In this document: in pieces, positions 26,820 to 35,937 of the stretch
How positions within the stretch are numbered: position 1 is the first letter of the stretch
How the letters are laid out: each line of letters begins with the position of its first letter
Source: Kineosporia sp. NBRC 101731
GTDB taxonomy: Bacteria; Actinomycetota; Actinomycetes; Actinomycetales; Kineosporiaceae
Assembly: GCF_030269305.1 (NCBI RefSeq)
Contig: NZ_BSTC01000009.1
Location: 62,001 to 126,000, forward strand
DNA length: 64,000 nucleotides
Direction of reading: 5' to 3'
Position numbers and translations under genes: made by a program
Notes under the pieces: generated by a model
Seen by the model: only the letters and a program-made list of their open reading frames with translations
What the model was told of the DNA's origin: nothing
Databases searched by the model: none

Positions 26820-27697
26820 AACCCCCGGGCCTGGGCATAGTCGATCGTGTTGAGGTAGGCGCGTTCTCGTTCCGGCGAGGCCTCGTAGGCGCGGTCACCC
26901 GGACCGGTCGGCGAGCTCGTCCAGGCGTGCACGCGCAGCGGCCCGACCTGGTACTGCTCACGCGGGTCCAGCGGGTGGGCCACGTTGGCGATCAGCACGG
27001 TGAGGGGCAGCTCGGCGATCAGGTCCACCGACGACGGACCGGCCGAGCCGAGCCAGGCGAACGATCCGTCCGCCTCGACCGTGACGCCCTGGAAGAACGA
27101 CACGGCCGGCACCAGATCACGCGGACCCAGGCCATGTTTCGCGGCGGCCAGGGTGAACAGGGCCTGGCCCGACGGGGTCGGGCCCTCCGGCCGGGCATCG
27201 CCGTACTTGTGCCGGTTCCAGGCGTCGCTGCTGGTGCCGCAGAAGGTGTCGTGACGGTGGGAGGTGTCCCGGTCGACGGTCGCGAGGACCCGCCCGTCGC
27301 CGCTCAGCAGCGGGTGCCCGTCGCTGAGATAGGCCTGCCACGGGATCTTCCGGGTGTCGGCCACGTTCAGCCGTTCCACCTGCTCCAGGGCGTTGAACAG
27401 CAGCACGTGGGCGCAGGCGTCGCCGGTCGGGTCGTCCAGGCGGATGCGCGTGCCGCGGGCCAGCACCTTGTGCGTGTACCCGCCCGGGGCCACGGTCTGG
27501 GCCCAGGTCAGCGTCGCCGGATCCACTCCCTCGGGCGGATGCGGTGTGCTCGAGGCCGGCAGATAGGGCATCCACTCGGACTGCTGGTCGCCCTGCGCGC
27601 GGGCGTCGGCCCGGGCAGCGGTGACGCTGCCGGTGTCGCGCTCAGTGTCGCGCTCAGTGTCGCGCTCACTGTCGCGAGCGGCGGGTTGAGTGTCCAC
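26816..27697 (-). CDS. DUF1989 protein, urea-carboxylase-associated 1 / carboxyguanidine deiminase subunit-like
   Basis: About 293 residues from GTG 27697, chosen because GGAGG lies six bases upstream; the frame is open much further but is not protein-like there. The DUF1989 domain covers about 60-270 (VLARGTRIRLDDPTGDACAHVLLFN, split here by family motif; HDTFCGTSSDAWNRHKYGD). The N-terminus has a 12-base tandem repeat encoding ERDTERDT. It is the first gene of the operon DUF1989-DUF1989-allophanate hydrolase. A TGGATCCA operator lies 20 bases before the start, linking it to the amine island regulator. Confidence 0.82.
   Translation of the reverse strand: MDTQPAARDSERDTERDTERDTGSVTAARADARAQGDQQSEWMPYLPASSTPHPPEGVDPATLTWAQTVAPGGYTHKVLARGTRIRLDDPTGDACAHVLLFNALEQVERLNVADTRKIPWQAYLSDGHPLLSGDGRVLATVDRDTSHRHDTFCGTSSDAWNRHKYGDARPEGPTPSGQALFTLAAAKHGLGPRDLVPAVSFFQGVTVEADGSFAWLGSAGPSSVDLIAELPLTVLIANVAHPLDPREQYQVGPLRVHAWTSSPTGPGDRAYEASPERERAYLNTIDYAQARGL
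27628..27675. repeat. 12-base tandem repeat within a DUF1989 gene
   Basis: TCGCGCTCAGTG and close variants repeat three to four times on the plus strand, giving (E/S)RDT repeats at the N-terminus of the minus-strand protein. The run is in frame, so copy changes would not break the gene. Confidence 0.7.
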
Positions 27698-27716
27698 GTA
27701 TCTCCTCCGAGGAATG

Positions 27717-27724
27717 TGGATCCA
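27717..27724. promoter_or_regulatory. TGGATCCA operator before the DUF1989/allophanate operon
   Basis: Palindrome TGGATCCA, 20 bases upstream of the GTG start of the first DUF1989 gene. It is the same core as the sites before the aldehyde dehydrogenase, PLP enzyme, cupin and Rieske genes. The likely binder is the GntR/FCD protein at 41176-41895 (inference). Confidence 0.6.
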
Positions 27725-27889
27725 ACTTATCCACCGACGGATCCCGTGACTAGGTCTTCTGGACGTGGGTAAAACGTCATACCGGCATCTTCGGCGCGTT
27801 TGACCTGATGTCAGGAACTGGTTCCCGGTACCGTCTCGGGGGGAAATCCCGGCCAGGTCCAGCCCAGCCTTGAACCCGGAGGAGGGTGC

Positions 27890-29647
27890 ATGAGTGACTC
27901 GCGGTCGCGCACGACGCCGGGATGCGTCCGGGACGAGCTCATGGCCGAGTACCTGCGGGTCAGCGAGGAGATGCTGACCGGTCAGCGCGAGGTGATGCTC
28001 GCCTACCTGCGCGACGACGACCCGGCCCCCACCGCGTCCGGCCCGGTGCGCCGGGTGCGAACCCTGAGGCTGCTCGACGAGCGCCCGGTGACGGACCTCC
28101 CGGCTCCCGGTGCCTCGTGGCTCCTGGTCGGTGACGGCCCCGAGAACGAGGAGCTCGCCGGCCGGTTGCGGGATCAGGGGATGGTCGTGCGGGTCACCGG
28201 TGCGGTGCTTCCCGAGACAACGGTGGACGTCGACGGCATCCTCCTGGCCGGAGCGCTCTCCCACGGTTCCGCAGCGGCCGCAGCGGCTCTGCCCGACGTG
28301 TTCGCCCTGGTCACGCGGGCGCTGAAGTCCGGGGTGCGGCATCTCGTGGCGCTGACCGGCGGGGAGGCGGGTTCCGACGGGGTGGCCGGTCTGCTGCGTG
28401 CCGTCCGGCAGACGCGTGCGCCGGAACCCGACGGCATCTCGGTCCGGCTCCTCGACATCACCGACCGCCCACCCGGCGCCCCTCTGCCCACCGACGTCGT
28501 CACGCACCTGCTGCACCCCGGCCCCGCCGAGGTGACCCGCTGGGGCGGGCGGTTGTTCCGCGCCGAGATGACGCCCCAGCCGCTGGGTGACGACCCGGCC
28601 GCCGCTTTCCTGAACGAACCTGGTCCCACGCATGACGCCACTTCCACCGGCGGAACCGGTCTGGTGGGCGCCACCGGTCTCGCCGGTCTGAGCGGTGGTT
28701 CCGGCGCTACCGGCGCGGTGGACCAATCCGGTCCTGTCCGCCCTTCGTACACCGCCGGCCTCCTCGCGGCCGCCGGGCTCGGGCCGGGTCGGGTGGTGTT
28801 GATGACCGGTGGTTTTCACGGCGCCGCAGCAGATCTGGTGCGCGAACTGACGGCGGCCGGATGCCGGGTCGACCTGGCGGGCGCGGTGGTTCCCGTCCCG
28901 GCGAGCACGGTATCGGTGGGCCCGGTATCGGTGGGCCCAGGCTCGCTCGGCCCGGCAACTCCGGCGCCGTCCACCGCCGGTTCGCGGCGGGCGGCGGGCC
29001 TCGCCGAACTGCACGCGGCCCTGGCCCGGTTCGGTGACCTCCTGCCCGGCCCGCTCGATCTCCAGGCCCGTCAGACCCTGGCCGGCCAGGAGGTGCACCA
29101 GCTGCTCGACGGCCTGGAGCGGTCGGGTGCCGACGTGGTGCACCACCGGCTCGACGTCTGGGACGACGCCGCGACCGCGCGCCTGGTCAAGACCGTGCTG
29201 GCCGACCGCGGGCGTCTCGACCTGGTGATCCACGTGACCGGGATGATCGAGTACGGACGCATCCGTCCCGAGGCCCCCGACGCCGCCGGGTCGTTCGCCC
29301 GGGTGTACGACAACGAGGTGGAGAGTGCCCGGTCGCTGCTGGATGCCCTGCGCGGAGCCGATCCGCAGGACCCACCCCGCTGCATCCTGATGCTGAACCT
29401 GGGCGCCCCCACCCATCACCCGCACGACGCGCCGGCCGATCAGGTGGTGGCCGCGGCCGTCGCGGACGCCCTGGGTCGCCTCGGCGATCGTTTCGCCCGC
29501 GCCACCGGTCAGCGTTGCCTGACCGTGCACTGGCAGGCCGACCCCGACGCCGCCCCCGCCGCTCTTGTCGCCGAACTGGCGCACGGCGAAAGGCATCTCA
29601 CCCAGGTCACCTACACGACCGAGAAGGCGACGAGCGCGCCGGACTGA
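27890..29647 (+). CDS. orphan polyketide-type ketoreductase-like (SDR) protein
   Basis: A 585-residue protein starting at ATG behind GGAGGAGG. The N-terminus (VRDELMAEYLRVSEEMLTGQREVMLAYL) resembles the helical linker found before KR domains of iterative or PUFA-type synthases. Two Rossmann-like halves follow: about 75-210, and a second (about 285-560) with VVLMTGGFHGAAADLVRELTAAG, VVHHRLDVWDDAATA and LVIHVTGMIEYGRI. The canonical SDR Tyr-x3-Lys is not obvious. A Gly-rich linker (GGTGLVGATGLAGLSGG) separates the halves. No ketosynthase, acyltransferase or ACP lies nearby, so it is a stand-alone relic or an accessory reductase. Confidence 0.6.
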   Translation: MSDSRSRTTPGCVRDELMAEYLRVSEEMLTGQREVMLAYLRDDDPAPTASGPVRRVRTLRLLDERPVTDLPAPGASWLLVGDGPENEELAGRLRDQGMVVRVTGAVLPETTVDVDGILLAGALSHGSAAAAAALPDVFALVTRALKSGVRHLVALTGGEAGSDGVAGLLRAVRQTRAPEPDGISVRLLDITDRPPGAPLPTDVVTHLLHPGPAEVTRWGGRLFRAEMTPQPLGDDPAAAFLNEPGPTHDATSTGGTGLVGATGLAGLSGGSGATGAVDQSGPVRPSYTAGLLAAAGLGPGRVVLMTGGFHGAAADLVRELTAAGCRVDLAGAVVPVPASTVSVGPVSVGPGSLGPATPAPSTAGSRRAAGLAELHAALARFGDLLPGPLDLQARQTLAGQEVHQLLDGLERSGADVVHHRLDVWDDAATARLVKTVLADRGRLDLVIHVTGMIEYGRIRPEAPDAAGSFARVYDNEVESARSLLDALRGADPQDPPRCILMLNLGAPTHHPHDAPADQVVAAAVADALGRLGDRFARATGQRCLTVHWQADPDAAPAALVAELAHGERHLTQVTYTTEKATSAPD

Positions 29648-29673
29648 CATCTACGTCCAAAAGCCCCCCACCA

Positions 29674-29719
29674 TGATCGTGCGAACCTCCCGGCCGAAGG
29701 CTGGGGGATCGCACGATCA
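29674..29719. terminator. palindromic bidirectional terminator between convergent genes
   Basis: TGATCGTGCGA and TCGCACGATCA form arms (15 of 17 positions pair) around a short spacer. It lies between the stops of the ketoreductase-like gene and the subtilisin gene. The outer arm resembles the GTGATCATGC palindromes elsewhere in the window. Confidence 0.7.
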
Positions 29720-29738
29720 CGGAAAGGGCGGACGAGGG

Positions 29739-32700
29739 TCAGGCGGTCGGCAGCGCCCAGAGCTGTTCGCTGCTCCCACTGCACTTCAGCAGCGTGAACG
29801 GCGAGGTGTAGCCGAACCCGGTGGCGGTCAGGCACAGGCCCGACGAGGGGTTCAGCACGGTGCCGTCCGCCGCCTGCTGCCAGACCTGGGAGGTGTCGGC
29901 GTCGGAGCAGGCGACCATGCCGACCCGGGTGTTACTCAGGGTCGGGGTGACGCACAGGTCCGACTGCGCCAGGCGTCCGCTCTTGAGCACGGTGAACGTC
30001 TGGGCCGGGGTCTGGTTGCAGTCCCACAGCCCGATCGCGCCGCTGCGGTTGTCGACGCACCAGCTACCGCTCGGGTGCGGGATGCTCCCGCTCACCACGG
30101 GCGATGCGGTGGGCACCGGGGTGGTGGGCGTCGGGGTGCTGGTGGGCGTGGGGTCCGGGGTCGGCGACGCGGTCGGCCCGGCGGTGGGTGTCACCGTCGG
30201 GGACGGTGAGGGGGTCGCGTCCTTCGTCGTGGGCAGCTTCCACTGCTGGAGGGTGCCACCGTCACACGTGGCCAGGCTGAACTGCTTCTCGTAGTCCAGT
30301 GCCGGGGCGGTCAGGCAGAGACCCGAGGCCTTCTCGACCAGGGCCGTGCCCTTCTGCGTCCAGGAGGCGGCCGTGGCGCACTCACCCACGACGATCTTGG
30401 TGCCGTCCGCCGTCATGCAGACACCCTTGACCTCGAGGGTGCCGTCGTCGCCGACGGTCCAGAGCTGGGTGTTGCTCTGGGCGTCGCAGCGCCACACCAC
30501 GATCGGGTTCCCGGCGTCGGTCTTACCGTAGTAGTCGTCCGCGCACCAGCCCGAGGGGCCGCTGATGAGACCGTCGGTGACCTTCCAGGAGAACGCCTTC
30601 GTCGCCGTGACGCCGGTGCTCCCGGTCGCCGTGACGTTCACGGTGGCGGTGGCCTGGTGGGTGTCCGGGGTACCGGTGATCAGCCCGGAGGTGCGGTTGA
30701 TCACGAGGCCCTTCGGCAGCCCGGTCGCCGCGTAGGTGAACGTCGTCGAGGTGCTGGTGCTGGTGGCGCGCACCCGCAGGCTGGCCGCCCGCCCGACGAT
30801 GGTCACCTGGTCGCCCGGGGCGGTCAGGGTCACCGAGTCGGGGATCCCGGTCGGCAGTTTCCACTGCTGCCCGGCCGCATCCGTGCAGGCGGCCCGGGTG
30901 AGCTGCGTACCCCAGTCGGCCTTGGGCGCGGTGAGGCACTCACCGGTGGCCGGGTTGACCAGCTGGCCCGCCGCCGATGCCTTCCAGATCTGGTCGGTCC
31001 CACCGTCGCAGGTGCCGATCACGATCAGCTTCCCGGCGTCCGAGGAGCCGCCGCGGGCACTGAGGCACTTGCCGTTGTCCCGGTCGTAGAACGAGATGGT
31101 GCCGTCGGTGGCGGCCATCCACTTCTGGTTGCACTCCCAGATCTGGATGCTGTTGCCGTCCGTGGTCCCGCTGCTGTTGCTGTCCGCGCAGAGACCCTGG
31201 AGGCCGGTCAGGTAGCCGATCCCGACGATGAGGTCCCACTGGAAGGTCGTCGCGACCGTGCCGGCGCTGTCGGTGGCGCTGATCCGCACCAGACCGCCCT
31301 GCGCGGAAGCCTTCACCGTTCCGGAGAGGACACCGGTGGCGGCGTTGATCGTGATCCCGGCCGGCAGGCCGGTGGCCCGGAAACTGACGGTGCCCGTCGC
31401 GCCCCGCGTCGTGATCGCCGGCAGGGTGACGTCCTGGCCGATCCCGCTGGTCTGGTGGCCCGGGTTGCCCAGGGTCAGGCCCGCCGTGCCACAACGGCTG
31501 TTCAGCAGCAGGTTCGGCGAACCGGTGCCGGGGTCGCCGAGGATGTCCGCATCGGCGCAGGCGCTGAGGGCGGCGCTCACCTGGGCCGGGGTGGCCGAGG
31601 GGTGCTGCGACAGGTACACGGCGGCGGCGCCGGCCACGATCGGCGAGGCCAGCGAGGTGCCGCTCGCCGAGGTGACCGCGGTGTCGCTGTCCCAGGCGGA
31701 GGTGGCGACGTCGGTGCCGGGGGCGAACAGGTCCACGCACTCGCCGTACTCGGAGAAGCCGGCCCGGTTGTCGTTCTGGTCGCTCGCGCCGACCGTGATC
31801 GCCTCCCGCACCCGCCCCGGGGAGCTGTTGCAGGCGTCGGCGTTGCTGTTCCCGGCCGCGATCACGTAGGTGATGCCGGCCTTGATCGACGCGCGGATGG
31901 CGTTGTCGAGCTCGTCCTGCGCACTGGTGCCCCAGGAGAGGTTGACGACGGTGGGCCGCGGGGCGTTCTTCGTGATCCAGTCGATGGCCTGCAGACCGCT
32001 CGTCATCGGGCCGGTGTTGCCGCAACCGAGCACCCGGATGGCGTGGATCTTCGCCTTCTTGGCCACCCCGTAGGTGGAGCCCGCCGCGGCACCGGCGACG
32101 GCGGTGCCGTGACCGGCGCAGTCGCCGGAGTCGGCCGGGGTCGGGCCGTCGGGCACGGCGCGGCCGCCGAACTCCTGGTGCGTGGTGCGGACGCCGGTGT
32201 CCAGCACGAAGATGTTCGCGCCGGAGCCGTCGTCGTCGGAGTCGTAGCTGCCGCTCAGCGGCAGGTCGGGCTGGTCGATCCGGTCGAGGTGCCAGGGCGC
32301 GGGGGACTGGGTCTGGGTCTCCAGACCCGCCATCACCACGTCCTGCGACACGCTCGCCACCTCCGGGGCCGCGGCCAGGGCCTTGGCGTCGGAGGTCTTC
32401 ACCGCGAAACCGTGCAGGGCGGCGGTGTAGACGTAGGTGACCTCACCGTCGACCTGACCGGCCAGGCGATCGGCGGCCTTGCGGATCTGCCGGGGCGTGC
32501 GCAGCCCGGGCCGGTCGGCCAGACGCACCAGGTAGCTGCCCGGGATCGGGTCACCCGCCTTCTGCGCCGTCTTCTTCGAGGTCAGCAGGTCGGACCGGTC
32601 GGTCAGGTCGTCCCGGCCGACGATCGTGTCGTCGGCACCGGCTGTGGTGCCGGCGGGCGATGATGTCCCGGGCCAGGTCAGGTAGCCGGTGGTCACGGCG

Positions 32701-32768
32701 GCTGCGGCCGTCACGGCTCCGGCGGCCAGTACGGCGAGGCGTCGTCGCCCGGCGGTATTTCTCGTCAA
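29739..32768 (-). CDS. secreted subtilisin-family (S8) protease with ricin-B-type lectin modules
   Basis: About 1009 residues from TTG 32768 (GAGGA eight bases upstream), giving MTRNTAGRRRLAVLAAG as a signal peptide; an upstream in-frame start would hide it. An I9-like propeptide (about 60-130, GSYLVRLADRPGL) precedes the S8 domain. The triad is Asp in IFVLDTGVRTTH, His in GHGTAVAGAAAG and Ser in ASGTSLASPIVAGAA. Behind it alternate cadherin/Ig-like parts (LPAGITINAATGVLSG, LPKGLVINRTSGLITG) and three ricin-B-like modules with QxW-type ends, then a Pro/Thr linker (TPTPTTPVPTAS). It probably degrades protein attached to a polysaccharide surface. Confidence 0.9.
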   Translation of the reverse strand: MTRNTAGRRRLAVLAAGAVTAAAAVTTGYLTWPGTSSPAGTTAGADDTIVGRDDLTDRSDLLTSKKTAQKAGDPIPGSYLVRLADRPGLRTPRQIRKAADRLAGQVDGEVTYVYTAALHGFAVKTSDAKALAAAPEVASVSQDVVMAGLETQTQSPAPWHLDRIDQPDLPLSGSYDSDDDGSGANIFVLDTGVRTTHQEFGGRAVPDGPTPADSGDCAGHGTAVAGAAAGSTYGVAKKAKIHAIRVLGCGNTGPMTSGLQAIDWITKNAPRPTVVNLSWGTSAQDELDNAIRASIKAGITYVIAAGNSNADACNSSPGRVREAITVGASDQNDNRAGFSEYGECVDLFAPGTDVATSAWDSDTAVTSASGTSLASPIVAGAAAVYLSQHPSATPAQVSAALSACADADILGDPGTGSPNLLLNSRCGTAGLTLGNPGHQTSGIGQDVTLPAITTRGATGTVSFRATGLPAGITINAATGVLSGTVKASAQGGLVRISATDSAGTVATTFQWDLIVGIGYLTGLQGLCADSNSSGTTDGNSIQIWECNQKWMAATDGTISFYDRDNGKCLSARGGSSDAGKLIVIGTCDGGTDQIWKASAAGQLVNPATGECLTAPKADWGTQLTRAACTDAAGQQWKLPTGIPDSVTLTAPGDQVTIVGRAASLRVRATSTSTSTTFTYAATGLPKGLVINRTSGLITGTPDTHQATATVNVTATGSTGVTATKAFSWKVTDGLISGPSGWCADDYYGKTDAGNPIVVWRCDAQSNTQLWTVGDDGTLEVKGVCMTADGTKIVVGECATAASWTQKGTALVEKASGLCLTAPALDYEKQFSLATCDGGTLQQWKLPTTKDATPSPSPTVTPTAGPTASPTPDPTPTSTPTPTTPVPTASPVVSGSIPHPSGSWCVDNRSGAIGLWDCNQTPAQTFTVLKSGRLAQSDLCVTPTLSNTRVGMVACSDADTSQVWQQAADGTVLNPSSGLCLTATGFGYTSPFTLLKCSGSSEQLWALPTA

Positions 32769-32935
32769 GTCTGGTGTCCTCGGTGGAAGGTCAGGGTTCT
32801 CCGGCCAGCGCGAAAATGCCTGGGGTGCAGGACTATGCGTGGGGGAGGCCCACGGCGAAAGCCCGAAATCTACCATTGGCCCGATTGTTGGAACGACGAT
32901 AACGGGGCAGAAGAGGTTCTCGTTTTGGGCAACAA

Positions 32936-32968
32936 TTTGGATCCAAAGTTGTTTTGTTAGGATCCAGC
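32936..32968. promoter_or_regulatory. pair of GGATCC-type operators before the aldehyde dehydrogenase gene
   Basis: A perfect palindrome TTTGGATCCAAA (32936-32947) and a second site TTAGGATCCAGC (32957-32968), centred 21 bases apart, that is two helical turns. They lie 32 to 65 bases before the GTG start. The arrangement suits binding of two dimers of a GntR/FCD repressor. Confidence 0.65.
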
Positions 32969-33000
32969 TAGTCCCACCGGCCCCGCCCCGAGGAGTTCAT

Positions 33001-34461
33001 GTGTCCCAGACGCTGCGCGCGGGTCTGCCCGCGCTGCCCCAGGTCAGCCCGTTCCTGCTGGCAGGGGAGTGGGTGGCGCAGGGGCGTGAGCTGTTCGACG
33101 TCACCGACCCCGCCACCGAGCAGATCCTGACCCAGGTCGCCCAGGCCACCGCCGAGGATGTCGATGCCGCCGTCGCCGCCGGCCGCCGCGCGCTGGTCGA
33201 GAGGTCCTGGACCGGTCTGGACCCGCTCGAGCGGGCCCGCGTGATGAACCGCATCGCCGACCTGATCGAGGCCCAGCTCGAAGACCTGGCGATCCTCGAG
33301 ACCCGCGACAACGGCAAGCCGATCGAGCGCTCCCGGGCCGACACCGCCAACGCCGCGCGCACTTTCCGGCACTTCGCCGGGGCGCCGTCGCGCCTGGCGG
33401 GCAGCACGGTCCCGATCGGTGACGGGCATCACGTCTACACCACGTTGAATCCGGTCGGGGTCGCCGCGCTGATCCTGCCCTGGAACTTCCCGATCATGAC
33501 CGGCTCGTTCAAGATCGCCCCCGCGCTCGCCGCGGGGTGCTCGATCGTGGTGAAGCCGGCCGAGCAGACGCCCCTCACGATGCTCCGGCTGGCCGCCATC
33601 ATGAGCGAGGCCGGTGTGCCCGACGGGGTGGTCAGCGTGCTCACCGGTGACGGCCGGGTGGGGGCCGCGCTGACGGCCCACCCGGGGGTGGCGAAGGTGT
33701 CGTTCACCGGCAGCACCGAGATCGGCCGGATCGTGGGCCGGGCCGCCGCGGAGAGTTTCAAGCGGGTGACGCTCGAGCTGGGCGGCAAGAGCGCGAACAT
33801 CGTCTTCGAGGACGCCGACCTGGACGCCGCCGTCACCACCGCCATGCGCGCGTCGTTCGGCCACTCCGGGCAGATGTGCACGGCGGGAAGCCGCCTGCTG
33901 GTGCAGAACTCGATCCTGGAGGAGATGACGTCGCGGCTCACCGCCGCCGTCGCGAAGGTGCCGATGGGTGACGGCCTGGCCGGTGGGGTCTCGGTCGGCC
34001 CGCTGGTCTCGGCCGAGCAGCGTGAGCAGGTGCTGGGCTACATCGAGAAGGGCCGCGCCGACGGCGCCCAGCTCGTCGCGGGCGGCGGAACCCCTTCCGG
34101 TCCGGGCTACTACGTCGAGCCCACGCTGTTCACCGGGGTCCGCAACGACATGGTGATCGCCCGGGAGGAGATCTTCGGCCCGGTTGTCGGGGTCATCGGG
34201 TTCGAGGACGAGGCCGAGGCGATCGCGATCGCCAACGACTCCAGCTACGGCCTGGCCGGAGGCATCTGGACCAACGACCTGCGCCGCGCCCACCGGGTCG
34301 CCGCCGCGATCGACGCCGGCACGATCTGGGTGAACACCTACAACATCTTCGACCCGGCCCTGGGTTTCGGCGGGGTGAAGGACTCCGGCATCGGTCGTGA
34401 CCTCGGCGACGAGGCCCTCCTGGGCTTCACCGAGACGAAGGCCGTGGTCATCGCCCTGTAG
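33001..34461 (+). CDS. NAD(P)-dependent aldehyde dehydrogenase
   Basis: 486 residues from GTG 33001 (AGGAG five bases upstream). Motifs: PWNFPIMTGSFKIAPALAAG, the catalytic Glu in VTLELGGKSANIVF and the nucleophile Cys in FGHSGQMCTAGSRLL. It oxidises an aldehyde to the acid. Its position at the head of an amine-oxidase island suggests that it clears the aldehyde released by the FAD and copper amine oxidases. A 62-base perfect palindrome follows its stop. Confidence 0.93.
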   Translation: MSQTLRAGLPALPQVSPFLLAGEWVAQGRELFDVTDPATEQILTQVAQATAEDVDAAVAAGRRALVERSWTGLDPLERARVMNRIADLIEAQLEDLAILETRDNGKPIERSRADTANAARTFRHFAGAPSRLAGSTVPIGDGHHVYTTLNPVGVAALILPWNFPIMTGSFKIAPALAAGCSIVVKPAEQTPLTMLRLAAIMSEAGVPDGVVSVLTGDGRVGAALTAHPGVAKVSFTGSTEIGRIVGRAAAESFKRVTLELGGKSANIVFEDADLDAAVTTAMRASFGHSGQMCTAGSRLLVQNSILEEMTSRLTAAVAKVPMGDGLAGGVSVGPLVSAEQREQVLGYIEKGRADGAQLVAGGGTPSGPGYYVEPTLFTGVRNDMVIAREEIFGPVVGVIGFEDEAEAIAIANDSSYGLAGGIWTNDLRRAHRVAAAIDAGTIWVNTYNIFDPALGFGGVKDSGIGRDLGDEALLGFTETKAVVIAL

Positions 34462-34471
34462 AACGCCCTTT

Positions 34472-34533
34472 CCGTGATCATGCCAAGGGTCCCCAGAGTT
34501 CTAGAACTCTGGGGACCCTTGGCATGATCACGG
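34472..34533. terminator. 62-base perfect palindrome after the aldehyde dehydrogenase gene
   Basis: Both 31-base arms are fully complementary: CCGTGATCATGCCAAGGG outside, TCCCCAGAGTTCT to the centre. It starts 10 bases after the stop codon and must act as a strong terminator hairpin. It belongs to the palindrome family described under findings. Confidence 0.85.
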
Positions 34534-34571
34534 AGGGTTTGGGGGGTCAACCCATCCACGTCTATCCAGAT

Positions 34572-34678
34572 TGGATCCATTTCCTTTAGGATCGTATTCA
34601 CTACGACGCACGCGGGGCACCGAGCCCGAGCCTCTGCTCGTTCCAAGAATGGATCCAAACATGTTAGTTTTGGATCCG
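34572..34678. promoter_or_regulatory. three to four GGATCC-type operators before the PLP-enzyme operon
   Basis: TGGATCCA at 34572-34579 and at 34650-34657, TTTTGGATCCGAA with its core at 34671-34678, and a weaker TTAGGATCG near 34587. The last two strong sites are 21 bases apart and 24-45 bases before the GTG start, as at the aldehyde dehydrogenase promoter. Confidence 0.6.
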
Positions 34679-34701
34679 AAGTCGACGTAGAGGCGGTTGG
34701 T

Positions 34702-35937
34702 GTGGAGAGCTCGCTCGAGGCGGGACCGTCCGTGCTGCAGGTGCGCGGCCCGGGCATCGACGTGGCCGCCGAGCGCGCCCGCACGCCGGGTGCGACGCTC
34801 GCGCACCACTTCAACGCCGCCGGGGCCGCACTGCCCACGGCCTCGGTGGTGCAGGCCGTGGTGGACCACCTGCGGCTGGAGGAACAGCACGGTGGGTACG
34901 AGGCCGCGCACCTGGTCCTCGACCGGGTCGAGGCGGTCTACGACGATGCCGCGCGGCTCATCGGCGCCACCCCCGGCGAGATCGCCCTGTTCGACAGCGC
35001 CAGCACCGGCCTGCGCACGATCATCGACGCGCTGCGCCTGGAGTCCCGCCAGCGACTGCTGGTCAGCCGCTCCACCTACGTCAGCCACGCCCTGCACCTG
35101 ATGAGCCTGGGCCGTGAGCACGACATCGAGCTGGTGATCGTGCCCAACGGGCCCTCCGGCGCCGTCGACCTCACCGCGCTCGACGCCGAGCTGGCCTCCG
35201 GTGGCCCGGCCGTCGTCTGCGTCGCCCACATCCCCACCTCCTCCGGCCTGGTCGAGCCGGTCGCCGAGATCGGCGTCCTGGCCAAGCGTTACGGCGCCCG
35301 CTACGTGCTCGACGCCACCCAGTCGGTGGGCCACGTGGCGGTCGACGTCGCGGCTCTCGGCTGCGACGCGCTGGTCACCACCGGCCGCAAGTTCCTCCGG
35401 GCCCCGCGGGGCACCGGGTTCGCCTACATCAGTGCCGAACTCGCCGCCGCCCTGGCCCCCACCGCCCCCGACGTGCGTGGTGCGGTCTGGACCACGTCCA
35501 TGAGCTGGGAACTCAAGGAGAGCGCCCGTCGCTTCGAGACCTGGGAGGCGTCGATCGCCGGCCGGGTCGGGCTCGGGGTGGCGCTGGCCGAGGCGCTGGA
35601 GCGGGGGAGCATGCAGACCGAGACCTGCTTGCGCACGGTGGCCGGCCGGCTGCGCACGGCGCTGAGCCAGATCCCCCGGGTGACGGTGCAGGATCCGCCG
35701 GCCTCCCCGTCGGCCATCGTGACCTTCACGGTCGACGGCCAGGCGCCGCGCCGCGTGAACGAACTGCTGGCCCTACGCAACGTGCGCACCGTGTCGGTGC
35801 CCGCCTCCCACGCCCAGTGGGATCTGGGGGCCCGGGGTGTGGAGGCCGTGGTGCGGGCCTCCGCTCACGTCTACAACGACGAGTCGGACATCGCGGCCCT
35901 GGTAGCGGCGGTCACCGAGATCGCGGGGGAGAACTGA
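34702..35937 (+). CDS. aminotransferase class V-fold PLP enzyme
   Basis: A 411-residue protein of the cysteine desulfurase/class V fold. FDSASTGLRTIIDALRLES is the cofactor phosphate region, VLDATQSVGHVAVDV holds the PLP-binding Asp and Gln-Ser, and VTTGRKFLRAPRGTGF has the Schiff-base Lys. It resembles C-S lyase/EgtE-like and isopenicillin-epimerase-like proteins more than a true desulfurase, as I see no mobile Cys loop. The substrate is unknown. It overlaps the following FAD gene by one base (TGATG), so they are co-translated. Confidence 0.8.
   Translation: MESSLEAGPSVLQVRGPGIDVAAERARTPGATLAHHFNAAGAALPTASVVQAVVDHLRLEEQHGGYEAAHLVLDRVEAVYDDAARLIGATPGEIALFDSASTGLRTIIDALRLESRQRLLVSRSTYVSHALHLMSLGREHDIELVIVPNGPSGAVDLTALDAELASGGPAVVCVAHIPTSSGLVEPVAEIGVLAKRYGARYVLDATQSVGHVAVDVAALGCDALVTTGRKFLRAPRGTGFAYISAELAAALAPTAPDVRGAVWTTSMSWELKESARRFETWEASIAGRVGLGVALAEALERGSMQTETCLRTVAGRLRTALSQIPRVTVQDPPASPSAIVTFTVDGQAPRRVNELLALRNVRTVSVPASHAQWDLGARGVEAVVRASAHVYNDESDIAALVAAVTEIAGEN

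Noticed and set aside
26816-29650. 944-codon minus-strand reading of the DUF1989 gene
   Set aside because: Only the last 293 residues are protein-like; the upstream part is a shadow of the ketoreductase-like gene, and a good ribosome site supports the start at 27697.
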